A stretch of 64,000 bases of DNA from the NCBI GenBank assembly GCA_963082875.1, contig OY720100.1, positions 15,648,591 to 15,712,590 on the forward strand, in the 5' to 3' direction. The notes beneath the pieces are model-generated. The model did no database searches, was not told where the DNA came from, and saw only the letters and a list, made by a program, of their open reading frames with translations. Source of the DNA: Corella eumyota (lineage: Eukaryota > Chordata > Ascidiacea > Phlebobranchia > Corellidae). The position numbers were made by a program, and so were the translations under genes. Below, in pieces: positions 23,291 through 35,839 of the stretch. Numbering within the stretch: the first letter of the stretch is position 1; every line of letters starts with the position of its first letter.

Positions 23291-24563
23291 TTGTTATCAA
23301 CTTTGTAGACATTGTGTCCAGTTATTGTTGTTTATTGATACCAAATAACTAGATTGTTTATTTTAAAATTTCCCTAACTCAACTCAAATTTAACACCATG
23401 TTTAAATCTATGGCGAATGAGCGTATGTTTTTAAAGAGCGAAATAGCAAAGTCTGTAATTTATAGACATTTGAACTTAGCATAGGCGCCAAAAATTGTTA
23501 AAAAAAGTATTTAAAATACAAATTTGCAAATTTAATACAACGTTCAATAATGTTATTAAAAATTTTTAAAAAATGATTTGAAATCAATGATTTCATTTTA
23601 CCTACCAAAAAAAACATATTTTACCAAGAAAAAAAAATCCATTTTTTGGTGTACAAAATCTTTAACATGATAGCCTAAATATTTATTTAAAAAAAAAATC
23701 GCCGTTTATTTTATAAAAATATTTTTTTACCTTCTAGATTCTTCTTCAAGAAGTATACATCACTGTGACCTCACAATTTGTACATTCGTCATCTTTGTTC
23801 ATCCAAGTTCCAGTTCTTTGGTGATGGGTCCACCTTTATTTCTTCAAAAAAAAATTGCAGAAATGCGTTAAACTAACAATCAAAAATATGTTAAAGAAAC
23901 AGCGATTTACAATCAATAAGTTATCAATATGTTTAGTATAATTCTTATTTAAATTCTTTCTAAAAAAAATGGTTTTATTTTCTAATTAAAAATTGCAAAA
24001 TTTTGGTTTAATAATTTTAAATTTGGTAATAATTTTATTAATAATAATTTTTTTGGGTATTAATAATTTGGAAAACAGGATTTCGTTACTTGAATTTATG
24101 TAAATACATTTTTATTTTTTGTTGTAATATTATAACGTTGTTAAACTATTGCTGCTACCACAATATTTCTTCAAACTTATCTGTTCGAAAGAGTTCCTTA
24201 TATCTCTCTTCAATTTTAATTTTAAAATCTTATGTGAATTGTATATAGTTGGTTTAGACCACTGTGAACTTTGTATATATATTATTTTTAAACTTTATCA
24301 ACGCCAGTAATTTTTTTTTAAGTATATTTGTATCCAGCCTGTCTTGCATTACCTTGCTTACTATAGCCTGTAAACCAACACTTTGTACATATGAATTATT
24401 TAAACGTTTTTTTTTATGTAGTGCTTTTTTTACAGCTGTCATATATATATTTGTACATATTTATTTAAATGCGGGCAAGAACAGTATCACTACCATATTG
24501 GAAAAGTGCAATATGTACATAATATTTTTTGTAAATACTTTCTTTTTTTGAACTAATCTTGTA

Positions 24564-24569
24564 AATAAA
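24564..24569 (+). terminator. Poly(A) signal of the inferred pri-miR-124 transcript
   Basis: AATAAA followed by AT-rich and then TG-rich sequence, about 450 bp before the convergent gene's stop codon. Confidence 0.5.
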
Positions 24570-24656
24570 CACAAATAATGAAAATTTGTTGGTGTGCTTT
24601 TTTTAAACATTCTCTATATAAGAAGAGGCTTAAAAAACATTTTTAAGTCTTTTTTA

Positions 24657-24937
24657 CATTTATTTGTCCTTGGTGTAGAAAGGTTAACTTTATGACTAAA
24701 ACATAGAGTAACATTAGTTAGTTCGACCCAGTCTCGAGTTGCCTTTAGCAGTTTGGGATATTAATAGATTATAATTGCCTGGTATTTAATCTGCTAATTA
24801 AGTGCTGGCCCAGCAGGAGTTCATAACGTTTATAGCCCCTTACTTAAAAGCGCTACAGCATAAGAGCAGTGGAGATCAAACCCAGGACCTCATGTAGTAA
24901 AGCCAAGTGTTCTAACCACTATACCACGCTTCTGGTA
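24657..24937 (-). repeat. SINE, near full length, just 3' of the 25-29.5 kb gene
   Basis: Minus-strand copy in the same orientation as the gene ending at 25025, starting about 90 bp after its stop codon. The tail holds a minus-strand AATAAA (TTTATT at 24659-24664), a candidate poly(A) signal for that gene. Confidence 0.88.
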
Positions 24938-25024
24938 TCCAAAGTATATATGATTGCTAACGCAAAGAAACTAAAATGAAAATGTAGAAGATTTTTTGTG
25001 TGTTTTTCATTGGGTTTTTAGCAT

Positions 25025-28000
25025 TTATAAATCTGTTTCTTCACAATCCCATTCCATAAAATTACTTCCATCTTCTATGGATAAATTACATGGAATTACA
25101 TATTCAACAGGTTTTCGTTTCTCCAAGTTCGATTCGACCCATTTACTAGTAATAAACTGACGCGGGGTTAACTCTTTAGGCCGCACAATGCTCCCGTAGT
25201 TAGCTACCGTGCTGTCATTTGAAGACATCGTAGCGTAGCCGTCTTCTAAGTCTGCGTCGCATAAGTTTGTAATTGTTTCGTCGCTAGATGATGCACCGGC
25301 GCTGCTACCACGTGTTAAGGTTTTCTGTGAGTTCGCGTCGCTCTCAGAAGACCTCTCGTCGTCGCTATGCCAACCGGCATCCCAGTGGAATCTCATCTCT
25401 TTCTTCCAGTCATTGAAGCTAGTTTGAGCTTCTTCTTCAGCGTTAATCACCTCCGTGCAGACCTCGTTGTATTTCGTCCGAATCTTCATCATTTCAGAGA
25501 GCATGGTTTGTTTAATTTCTTCTTGCTGCTCGAGAAGGGACCTTAGAAAAAAATCTGAAGCGTTCGGCATTAAACTAGGGTTAGGTGACAAAGATTCAGA
25601 GTCACTGTTAGTTGAATGTGAGGTAACGAACCTAGGAGAGATCGACACATTTTGATTGGAAGTTGTAGGTTTAGTGTTTATATTTACACTTGGTTTACGT
25701 TCTAAAGCCACTTGAGCGTATTTAGCATAATTTTTAACTGGTGTGCTAGATAGGAAAATGTCGTCTGCCTCCATAACAGCTTCGTTAATTCTCCCATTTT
25801 GAGTATCGTTGATTTGAGTAACAAAGTCATTTTGACTGCTCCCTAGCGACGTCTTGCGGAGGTTAAATTTAACCTCTTTTATTTCGACCGGACTGTGTAA
25901 AACCTTATTGACTTGATTGTTGCCTATATTTTTACCTGTATCAGTATTCAGAGCACATGAAACATTTTGAGTTTTAATTAATAAAGGTTTGTCATTTGAA
26001 TTCTGATGCACTTCAAGTTTAGGATCCAAAGTTCTTACATGCGATTTTATGCTGGCAACTTTGTCCTCTTTCAAATTGTTATTAGACGGCCAAATATTCT
26101 CATAAAACGGTATTGAAGGTAAGATGGCTTTAGTTTTATCGAAGTTACCGTCAATTTCTTTGTTGTATTGAGCAACTCTGGTATCTATTAACTTCTTAAA
26201 TTTACTTAAAGATGTCGTCGCTGAGTTAGTACCAGGCAGTTGGACTTCTTTCCATTGCCGAAACTTTTTGAATTTTTCGGATTCAGATTTTCTGACGTCA
26301 TGAAGTGTCGTACGACTGCCAGCTAGTGGCAATTGGTCATTTGAAGTTGAAATATTTGTTTTGTTGCTTAATTGCTCAATGCTTGTCACCTAAAAAAAAC
26401 AAAAAGTCACATAAATAACGATAAAATATATTTGTTAAAAATTAAACTTTACAGCCCAAATAAAGATTAACGTTAAAGATGCTTTCACTTAGAAGCAGTG
26501 GGAATCAAACCTAGGGTATCGTGATGTGATGCCCAGTGACGTAAGCACCCAAACGCATTGCCAATATTTTTAAATAAAGGTGTATTTAGAACCTAAATTA
26601 AGTTATATTTACATATAATCTTTTGCAATCGCTACCTTTGGTTTGCTGTCTTGAAATAGTAACTGATTTGTAGATTTATCGCGCAATTTTTCCAACCGAT
26701 GTAATCTAGTTTTCATGCGATATAAAAGCCTGTCAGTTCGAGCACTTCTGCTTCTAAGAATAATATTTGTAAATGTTAAATATCTACTATTTGAAGCCTT
26801 AGTATACCATTGCTAAAATAACTTTAATTAATTTAAAGTTTAATGTTTTTTACATGTTTACCTAAATAGCCGTTTTCCATGCTCTTGACCTGAAGATTCT
26901 AGAAACAAAAATACCATTTAAAAAATAAAACTTAACACATTAGATTAATATATCCTAATATTATCATAAAATATTTTAAACTTACCATTTCTGCTTTTGT
27001 ATTTATTGTTCAGTTTCATTGGACTCATGCTGAACGAAGACGACAAATCTGAGTCGCTATAGCAACGTCTGTGTTGAGGTGGATACTCCTTGTCAAAAGT
27101 CACGTGACGTTTGGGATAAGTCACGTGACTATTTTCAATGTCTCTGGCCTTTTTAGCGATCGCATTTGTAGGCTGCTTGCTACAGCTTCAAAACAAAAAA
27201 ACGTTAAAAGAATAGGACATTATATATTAATGTTATATATACTTATCAACATCATTGACTTGTATATACCTTTTAATTTTGTTTATCTCGTTTAAATTTT
27301 CTGACATTCTTGTTTCATTTTTATTTTCCTGATCCATATTTAATTTAGTTCGGTTTGGAGAGATTTTAAGGGGCTTTCCCGATATGCTAGCCTGACGTAA
27401 GCACTGGGCCATATGACGTACAGGCGATGACGTGGCAAGGTAAGAGTGCTTACGCGATATTAAGTCAGGTACCTAAAAAGAGACAAGTTATAACTACAAC
27501 AAAATACACTAATTAAGAATAAGAATGGTGTGTTTAATTGCTTATTTAATTGCTACATTACCTTATCTGAGGCTACCCCTGTAAGAATAAAAGATCTTCC
27601 AAACGAAACATCTTCGCAAGATGCTGATACTTTAGTGCCATTTTTAGTATTGTTTGACGACTCTAAAATATACAAATAAACGTATATTATTTGACTTTAA
27701 CAGCTATGTACGTTGTTGGTTTATTGAAAGTCAATATTATAATCTACCACTGCTTAAAGTTTTATTCAAAGAGTTGTCATTGCTTTGTGTTATTAAATCT
27801 TTTGCTTCAGATTTTGAAAAAGATCTGCAATTAAAACATTAAAAATATTTAATTTTTAAAGATACAATTTTTAAGGTTAGGTTAATTAAAGGTATTTTAA
27901 GATGTGTCGTTACCTATTTCCATCTGTATGAACCATAGCCTTGATTATAGATTTAGTACCACAATGTAACTCTCTGTTAGTGGGTTCAGCATCTAATAAT

Positions 28001-29504
28001 AAAATATCCAAATCTTTGTGTGAGTTTTTTTTACTCTTTGAGTCAGTCAACTTTTCTGCCGTCCCTACAAATACAAATTTGCATGATTAAATAACCGAAA
28101 TAAAAAATAATAGCTTTTTCAATGAGATTTGTTATAAAATTTTTTGGTTTAAAGTCTTACTCTTTGAGATATCACTATTCTTGACTTCCTTTTTTGGCAT
28201 CTGTGATTCGTAATTTCCAACAAAAGACGACTCTTTGTAAACTTGTTTTGGTTTGGTTTCTAAACTCGTTGGATTAAGTTCATCATTTGATTGACTAAGT
28301 CTATATCTTGATGTAGAAGCGTATTGGTATGACCCTGCATCCCATTGAGGAATGCCATTTTCAACAGGGATTTCTTCCCTAAAAAAACAAAAGTTTATAC
28401 AAGTAAAACAGGGGTTAATACTTACATTGCTTGTTGTTTACAATTTCACACTAACCTTGTATTAATGTGCACTAGTACTTTCTTTTGCTCAACTTTCGTT
28501 CTTGGATATTTCTCATAGACATTTATGACACGACCCGTACTCTTATCGACAAATGTCTTGTCGTTGTTTTTATCTGAAAGAGTTTTGCTTTTATTATAAT
28601 AATCGTTCTGGTTGGTTGATATTTGCTTTTTCTTTTTTCGGAATGGTTTTCTTAACAGAGTCATAGACATTGAACGTCTAATTGGTTTCATTTCTTCTGA
28701 ATTAGTTTTATTAGTAAGTAGATCTTCCAAAGAAACATGCTTTTGGTGTTTTGAATGTTTTTGTTTACCGTCTATGTTGAGTTTAACCTGCCTTGGTGGT
28801 TTAGTCGGTATATTTTTAGTAGTTCTAAGAGAGTTAGAAGATACCTTTGATGATGATAAAGTACTATGCTTATTTTCAATATTTGGGTGAATGTTATTTG
28901 ATGCATTTTCAGTGAATGTTACGTTAGAGTTTTTTCTGCGCAGTGTCGTATTCGTATTTCCCGATTTCATACGGTCTAAGAAATCCAATGATGCAGATCT
29001 TTTAGCTAACGGAATGCCTTGATGTTGTTCATCATTACATTGTATTTGATCATTAAATTGGTTGTTTATTTTTGAGTTACTGCTTGTTAGATCGAAATCC
29101 AGACCTTCATAAACAATAATACTGTCATCAACTAACATACTTTTATATTTTCGATCTCTGTCTTGTCTTAAAATTGATTTACCAAGAACGCCAGCATCGG
29201 ATTTATGCCGAAGTAAGGTCGAGTTTTGTAGGTCTTCATTTTTTCTTTTTTTCTGAAATGTAAACATTGATTTCCACCAAGACTTTTTTCGAGTTAATTT
29301 TTCTTGTTTTTTATTTGTTTTTTCTTTCCCATCACATTTGTTTGCCTCAAAGTCCATGTCATTATTTTGGTTAGAAAATTTTCGGTTAAAATTGTCTAAC
29401 GAATGTCTTAAGTTTGGATCAACTCTTTCCTTCAGTTCAAGTTTAGTATTTTGTACACCAGTTAAAAATCCATAGTCTCCGTCTTTTGTTGAATAAAACG
29501 CCAT
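25025..29504 (-). CDS. Unrecognised large basic, serine-rich protein
   Basis: Ten exons: 29504-28456, 28378-28161, 28064-27914, 27824-27748, 27662-27562, 27472-27270, 27185-26986, 26898-26862, 26753-26636, 26389-25025; 3519 nt, 1172 residues, phases consistent throughout. I do not recognise the family. It starts MAFYSTKDGDYGFLTG, has a tryptophan/lysine patch (KKSWWKSMFTFQKKRK) near residue 75, and a block RHVTFDKEYPPQHRRCYSD in exon 7. There is one short predicted coiled coil in exon 9 (RLHRLEKLRDK) and a longer one in the last exon (LLEQQEEIKQTMLSEM to EVINAEEEAQTSF). After that comes HWDAGWHSDDERSSESD and an acidic C-terminus ending MEWDCEETDL. No signal peptide, membrane segment or known catalytic motif is visible. 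Patches of basic and Ser/Thr-rich sequence suggest a cytoskeletal or scaffold protein, but that is a guess. It is head to head with CFAP52. Confidence 0.85.
26470..26575 (-). repeat. Possible degenerate SINE head
   Basis: AGCAGTGGGAATCAAACCTA resembles the B-box region of the SINE family in minus orientation. Little else is preserved. Confidence 0.35.
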
Positions 29505-30786
29505 CTTTGTTTTGTTTTAAACTATCTTATAAATCTAATTACTTGTCCAAAATTTGTGCTAAAATTTAAATATATGATAATTTGGTAAAAACAATCAGAA
29601 GCAGATGCTGCAAAAGCCCGGTAATAAAAGTAGTTGTGTTTGTGTCAATTGGGGACTAATAGCGAACATAAAGCACTAATCCAAGTGCCTGAGAGAATCA
29701 ACTGAGCATGCTTCAGCTATCGATTTTTATCTCCTAACTTTAAGGGAAAATTTAATCTATTATTTAACCCGCCAAAATCGGCGAAACATTTTTAAAACAT
29801 GTAAGGCTATACATATAGCTTTTTTTTCGTTAATGTATATTCTATAAGCGACTGGTAACTACCACTAAATCTTAAATAAACCCTTTGTCTTTCCATTTTT
29901 TGCAAGGTATATTTTTGCTGCTCTTTTAACCTTATTTGCACAATACACAATTCCTTACAACTTCTAATCGTTCCGAACAACTGATATTATTGCGTTTAAC
30001 AATACTGTAGTACCCTTCTTCCTGAGTGCCCTTGTTTTTGAGGAATTTATTGTTTCAATGATCACTTTAAGAACAGTTCATGCCCAATAACCGAATAGAA
30101 GTAATTACCGAAAATTTGTTAACATTATGTACTTAAAATGACATGTTTAGCATAGTTCGTTAATTTTTAAACGTTATAATTTTGATTGCTTAATTTACCA
30201 AATGCTGTCATTTTTTTCTTCAAAACGCCCACTACTTAGTCTATATTATTTAAAATATGTATTTTGAAATTTTAGGCTTGGTTATTTTTTAAAAGAACAT
30301 GTTTTCGAAATACAAGTAAATTTATAATCCTTATCCAACAACAATATAAATTTAACGTTTATAATCGACATACTATTTAGCGGGGACAACTTAAAACGAG
30401 CGCCCTCTACGTAAATACTAGCAACCATTTTAAACGTAGTGTTTGTTGTTATGGAAACTAAGCACAGAGCGAAGCTGTTTTGAAAAAGAAATTTTGTGAA
30501 ATTGCTGCCAAGGTCTTAAACAAAAGACTTTAGCAGTGTTTTTACTGTAAAATATTCGTAACCATTAGCTGCAATAAGATACTTGAATTTTTGTATAGCA
30601 TTGGTAAATACAAAAACGTCAAACGCGTTTACTTTTCAGCCTTTAACAAATTTTAATTTAATTTTAACGGTTTGGCGATGTAGTTAAGTTAGCTAGCGAC
30701 TAAGGCTATTATTGTAGATCATAAATTTATTTATTATTCTTATTATAGGGATTTAAATTTAGGTTTAACATAAAAAACGAATAAAA
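29505..30786. promoter_or_regulatory. Divergent intergenic region upstream of CFAP52
   Basis: 1.28 kb between two start codons on opposite strands; both promoters must be here. No repeat or open frame of note. There is a slightly GC-richer patch at 30380-30480. Confidence 0.45.
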
Positions 30787-33700
30787 ATGGACGAAATTCC
30801 ACAATTAGACCTTCTTTCAACAATTGGTTTTAATGGAAATGTGAATTGTGGTCTCATTATTCACCCAGACACGTAAGATATAACTTTACTATAAATACAA
30901 GCTAAACAGTTATTATTTATCATGAAATCTTGTATATTAACTATTTATTACCTGTATATATATATACCGGCAGCGTGGTGTAGTGGTCAGAACACTTGCT
31001 ACACCACACATGACGTCGTGGGCTTAATCCCCACTGATCTCATGCTGTAGCGCCCTTGAGTAAGGCGATATAAACAGTACGAACTCCTGCTGAGCCAGCA
31101 CTTAATCAGCAGCATAATTATCGGGCTATTATAATCTATAATATCCCAAACTGCTACAGGCAACTCGAGACTGGGTCGGAGTAACCGATGTTACTCTATG
31201 TTTAAGTCGCGCATTCGACTTTCCCACATCGAGAATAAATATAAATCAAAAAAAAAAAATAAAATATTGCATTTTTAGTGCCGCAAAGGTTTTTTTTTTT
31301 TGAATTTTAATATAAGCATAAAAATGAACTAGCCAATTTTTAAATTAATAAAGTAGCCTTACAGTAGGATTTTTACATAAACACTTTAACAAAAAAACCT
31401 GTAAATTTCAAATCTTAATATATATACTTTGTTAATTAACAGTGAGCATATGATATACCCACTGGGTAGCACAGTTATCATAAGGAACCTGAACACAAAC
31501 CGACAAGAATTTTTAACCGGGCATACTAACAATGTTTCTTGTCTCACTGTTTCAAAAAGTGGAAAATATCTGGCATCGGGACAAGTAGGGACCTTGATAT
31601 TTTTCTACATTATATTTTTTGCTTTTTTAAGCATTTTAAAACAAAAAACATAGCAATTTTTTAATGTTAAATGCTAAAAAAATTCACAAAGTGAATTGCT
31701 TTTTGGCCGACCCTTAAATTTATTAAAAACTAACCCCTATTTTTTTAATTAGGTTACACACATGGGTTTTAAAGCTGATATAATAGTCTGGGATTACGAA
31801 AGGCGGTGTCTTTTATACCGACTTACTTTGCACAAAGTAAAGGTGGAGGCTTTGGCTTTTTCCCCCAATGAACTTTATTTAGTTTCGCTGGGAGGCCAGG
31901 ACGATGGCTCGGTTGTTGTGTGGAATTTAGATACAGCGCAAGCGGTAATCAATATTTTAAAGAATTTAAAGTTTTAATATTTTTTGATGACAAATTGCCA
32001 GTGCAGGAGTATGTTAAGCTTTATATAACTAAATTATTAAAAAATTATACCGAATTTTAATGCATTTCTCTCAAAATACTGAAATTGCGTTATTAATATT
32101 TAATGTTTTACAATAACCCTATTTTAAAAAACTAATTTTTCTTAGTTAAAAATAATTTTATTAGCAGTTTTTAGCAAAATTGCAATTTTTAATATTTAAT
32201 TTAATTAGAAATTTTAACTAACCTTTCTTAAATCCTAAATTTCCACCAATAAAGGTTTGTGGTTCTCCTGCTGCTGTGAAATCTGCTGGTACAACTTTCA
32301 CAGTTAAATATGCGAGCAACAGTGATAACATATTTGTGACGGCTGGTGATGGAACACTTCGAGTATGGGAGCTCGATCTTCCTAATAGAAAGATTAGACC
32401 GTTAGAATGTAACATGGGACAATTAAAACGAATTGTTAAGTGTGTCGAGGTTAGTTAACATCAAAACTGTTCGAAGTTAAAGATTTAAAAAAACTTATAA
32501 TGACATAACACCCATGCATGTTCAATTTATAGGCCTACAAAATATATAAAAATGCCTTATGTGGTGCATGGGTAAATTATTGCAGGAAAATATTAGTACT
32601 GTGACAATTAAAATCCCAACTGTAGGGTAGGCTATCATTCCTATAATTAAACGAGCTAAAATTCGAATATTTAAATGTCAAACAGGTTGATGAAAATGAT
32701 CAATATTTCTACTGCGGAACTACAAGTGGAGATATCTTGAAGATTAACATGAAAACCAAGTTAGTTGCCAACTATGGACCAGCTAAGGGAAAGTTTAGTC
32801 AAGGAATTGCAGACATGAAAGTAAAAATTTGCTTTGTATATATAATAATATTTATCACATAATTTAAAGTATGTTTAGGAAAAAAGCTGTTTTAACATAT
32901 TTTAAATAGGTTTAGTGTCTAAAAATTAAATTTAATAAACAAAAAAGTTGTTTTTACGTATTTTAACTACAGAATAATTTAGCCTACAATCCTACTGTTT
33001 TTTTTTGCTAGAATTTGCCTTAACTTTTTTTAAATTTTGGTTTAGATTTTAGGCACTGGTGACATTCTTATTGGAGCAGGTGATGGTACGGTTGCACTTG
33101 TGCGAGGAAATAATGAGAAATACAACCTTGCAAAACCATCTAAGCAGGTCAAGGGGGCGGTTACCTCTATTGCTTTGAGAGGGGAGGGCCATCAGTTTTA
33201 TGTGGGCACCAAAATGTCACAAATATTCAGGTACATTTTAAGCAAAAAGTATTTTCTGATAATGTTTAAGTTGTAAAGATTAGGTTTATTTTACAATATG
33301 ATTAATGTATATTTTACTATAGAATGCTTGTGTGTTTTTTTGTATAAACTAACTGTGTATAAACATAAAATAAAGTTTTTAAGGCAAGAAATTCCGAAAA
33401 AAATTTTGGCCTTTTTTAGGATTCTATTGTATTTTACATTTTCCTTTAAAACCTGTTGTTAATTTTAAATTTACATTAACAGTTAAATTTAATTTTCATT
33501 TTTTTGGCAATATAACTAACTTAAAACAAAGATTTTAAATAAAGACAATTTTTTATAAAGTTTTTTTCATTTATTTTGCTTTAATTTTAGATTTGCGTTT
33601 ACTGACTTTGAGCACCAACTGATTATGTCTGCTCATTATCAACCAGTCCTCGATGTTGCTTTTCCTGCTGGTTGTTCTGAGTTATTTGCCACCTGTTCTG

Positions 33701-35783
33701 GAAGTGATATTAGAGTGTGGCATACTTGTACTTCCAGGGAATTGTTAAGGATTACTATTCCAAACATGAAGTGTCATGCTATTGAGTTTATGCAGGTAAT
33801 CTTTAAGTATTTTATGTAATGTGTTATGTAATTTCGACTAGTTTACTTGTTGGCTTGGTGTAGTGGTCAAAACAATTGGCTTTGCGACGTAAGGTCCTGG
33901 GTTCGATCCCCACTGCTCTTATGCTGTTACACCTTTAAGTAAGGCGCTATAAACAGTATTAACTCCTGCTGAGCCAACACTTAATTAGCAGTTTAACTTT
34001 CAGGCAATTATAATCCATAATAATCTCAAACTATTAAAGGCAACTTGAGACTAAGTCGGGGTAATGGATGTTACTATATGTTTTAGGCTGAGAAGTTATT
34101 CTTTCCACATTGTTAATAAACAAATATAATGTTCCTTTTTATTTTACTTATTGAAACAACAAAAATTTTTGCTTTTTAGGATGGCAAAAGTCTGATTACT
34201 GCATGGGATGATGGTAAGATCCGGGCGTTTCTTCCAGAAACTGGGAAACTATATTATGTTATCAACAACGCTCATAACTCTGGTGTGACTGCTATTGCTA
34301 TGACAACCGACTGCAACAGAATTATCTCGGGCGGTGGTGAGGGTCAGGTAAAATATATTTTCTTGATTTTCTTTATCTTTTTTAACTAATCTAACCTTGC
34401 AATAATCTATCATTGGCTAGATTGCCTCTAACCCTTGCTCGCTTTTGTAAGTGTTTTTTAAGTATAATTTTCTAATCTGTTTAGGTTCGTGTTTGGGATA
34501 TTACCACGAATCCATTGACCCAGACTTTAAAGGAGGCCATGAAAGAACACAAATCAACTGTCACTTGCATTAAAGTAAATACATATCTTTATATATTAAC
34601 TTTAAGGTAGATAAATTTTAGTATTCTATTTAAACCCCTTTCAACTAAGATGCCAGCCTTTACCTTTAAATGGCCATGCAGCCAATAAGAATGCAAAGGA
34701 TTAAACAACTACAATTTTGGCCTTTTGTGCAACTAATATTTCACGTTTTATTGACTTTGATTGACAGGTTGGCAAAAATAACTTGGAATGTGTGACTGCC
34801 TCTTCTGATGGAACTTGTATTATTTGGGATTTCAAGAGGTTTGTTCGTAAGCAAATGGTTCTCTCTAACACCTTGTTCCAGTGTGTATGTTATCATCCAG
34901 AGAGCTTTCAGGTGAATAGTAGAATAAAGAAATAAAAAAATGATAACTAGTGTCTCAAAATGTTGTTATATTCATAAAGGTATTATTGTAACATACTGGA
35001 ATGGGGTAAAATTTTAATTTGGAGCAGTTTATTTTTTCTGCCTAACAAGGGCAATTAGATAACTTTTAAAACCAATTTTTATCATTTTTACTACATTTAT
35101 CTTAAGATTATTACTTCTGGCACTGACCGCAAGGTGGCGTACTGGGACACTTTCGACGGATCGCAAATCCGCGAGGTGGAAGCCTCAAAATCGGGTTCCA
35201 TCAATGGAATGGACATCTCGCCAGGTGGAAAACAACTTGTGACTGGAGGCGACGATAAACTTGTCAAGGTAAGATTTTATATAGACCAGCAGCAGCAGGG
35301 TGTAGTGGTTAGAACACTTGACTTCACTACACGAGGTCCTGGGTTTAATCCTCACTAATCTTATGCTGTAGCGCCCTTAAGTAAGGCACTATAAACAGTA
35401 TAAACTTCTGCTGAGCCAACACTTAATCAGCAGTTTAAATATCAAGCAAATACGATTTATAATATCCCACCAAAGGCGACTTGAGGCTGGGTCGGGGTAA
35501 CTAATGTTACTCTATGTTTTAATTGTAAAGTCGACCTTCCCACATCGACGATAAAAATAAAAAATAAAAATTTTCTGTGAAAATATGACAAAATAATATA
35601 CCAAAAATTTCTTGGTAAAAAATCGCCCTTTTTTAGGTATGGGACTATAATGATGGAGCTGTTATTGCCCTTGGTACTGGCCACAGTGGTAGCATTAAGA
35701 GATTGAAAATGTGCCCTAACCTTGAATATGTAATTAGTGTAAGCAGTGATGGTGCTATCCTTATCTGGAGATATCCATGCTAA
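30787..35783 (+). CDS. CFAP52: CFAP52 (WDR16), axonemal WD-repeat protein
   Basis: A WD40 protein of motile cilia and flagella, in vertebrates a microtubule inner protein of doublet microtubules. Exons: 30787-30872, 31443-31584, 31753-31944, 32255-32449, 32686-32820, 33046-33230, 33591-33795, 34180-34347, 34485-34574, 34768-34911, 35107-35268, 35637-35783; 1851 nt, 616 residues against about 620 in human. Close matches by eye: IGFNGNVNCGL, EHMIYPLGSTV, MGFKADIIVWDYERR, VEALAFSPNELYLVSLGGQD, VWELDLPNRKI, LRGEGHQFYVGT, DIRVWHTCTSRELLRIT, GKIRAFLPETGKL, ISGGGEGQVRVWDI and SGTDRKVAYWDTFDG. Three introns carry SINEs, all on the gene's strand. The poly(A) signal AATAAA is at 35829-35834. Confidence 0.97.
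30967..31240 (+). repeat. SINE, full length
   Basis: One of the best-preserved copies: starts CCGGCAGCGTGGTGTAGTGG, has the B box, and ends TTCCCACATCGAGAATAAAT. In CFAP52 intron 1. Confidence 0.93.
33850..34122 (+). repeat. SINE, diverged full-length copy
   Basis: Head with TTGGTGTAGTGG-like A box (TTGGCTTGGTGTAGTGGTCA) and canonical B box GGTTCGATCCC; body and tail more diverged. In CFAP52 intron 7. Confidence 0.9.
35287..35556 (+). repeat. SINE, near full length
   Basis: Head, body and tail present; it begins about 20 bp after the donor of CFAP52 exon 11 and lies in the last intron. Confidence 0.9.
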
Positions 35784-35828
35784 AAAATATATTCTATATT
35801 CACTGAGTTTTATGTTTTGTAAATTTTC

Positions 35829-35834
35829 AATAAA
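35829..35834 (+). terminator. CFAP52: Poly(A) signal of CFAP52
   Basis: AATAAA 46 nt after the stop codon, followed by a T-rich stretch. Confidence 0.8.
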
Positions 35835-35839
35835 TATTT

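Larger units (their letters stand above)
21143..24590 (+). ncRNA. MIR124 host: Inferred pri-miR-124 transcript (three exons)
   Basis: Proposed exons: about 21143-21294 (donor AATAG|gtaagt), 21819-21884 (acceptor TTGCAG, donor AAG|gtaatt) and 23738 to about 24590 (acceptor TTCTAG; poly(A) signal AATAAA at 24564-24569). All three miR-124 hairpins fall in intron 2 (21885-23737). No long open frame exists in any exon, so the transcript is best read as non-coding. A 22-codon frame beginning ATGGCAAGAATTCAACTG at 21272 continues correctly across the first splice and is very basic; its significance is unknown. Start and end sites are inferred from TATA and poly(A) signals. Confidence 0.55.

Noticed and set aside
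30967-31050. Functional tRNA gene
   Set aside because: A and B boxes are present, but the stem pairing of a mature tRNA is poor, the same head recurs in more than twenty copies, and each is followed by the same body and tail. It is the SINE promoter.
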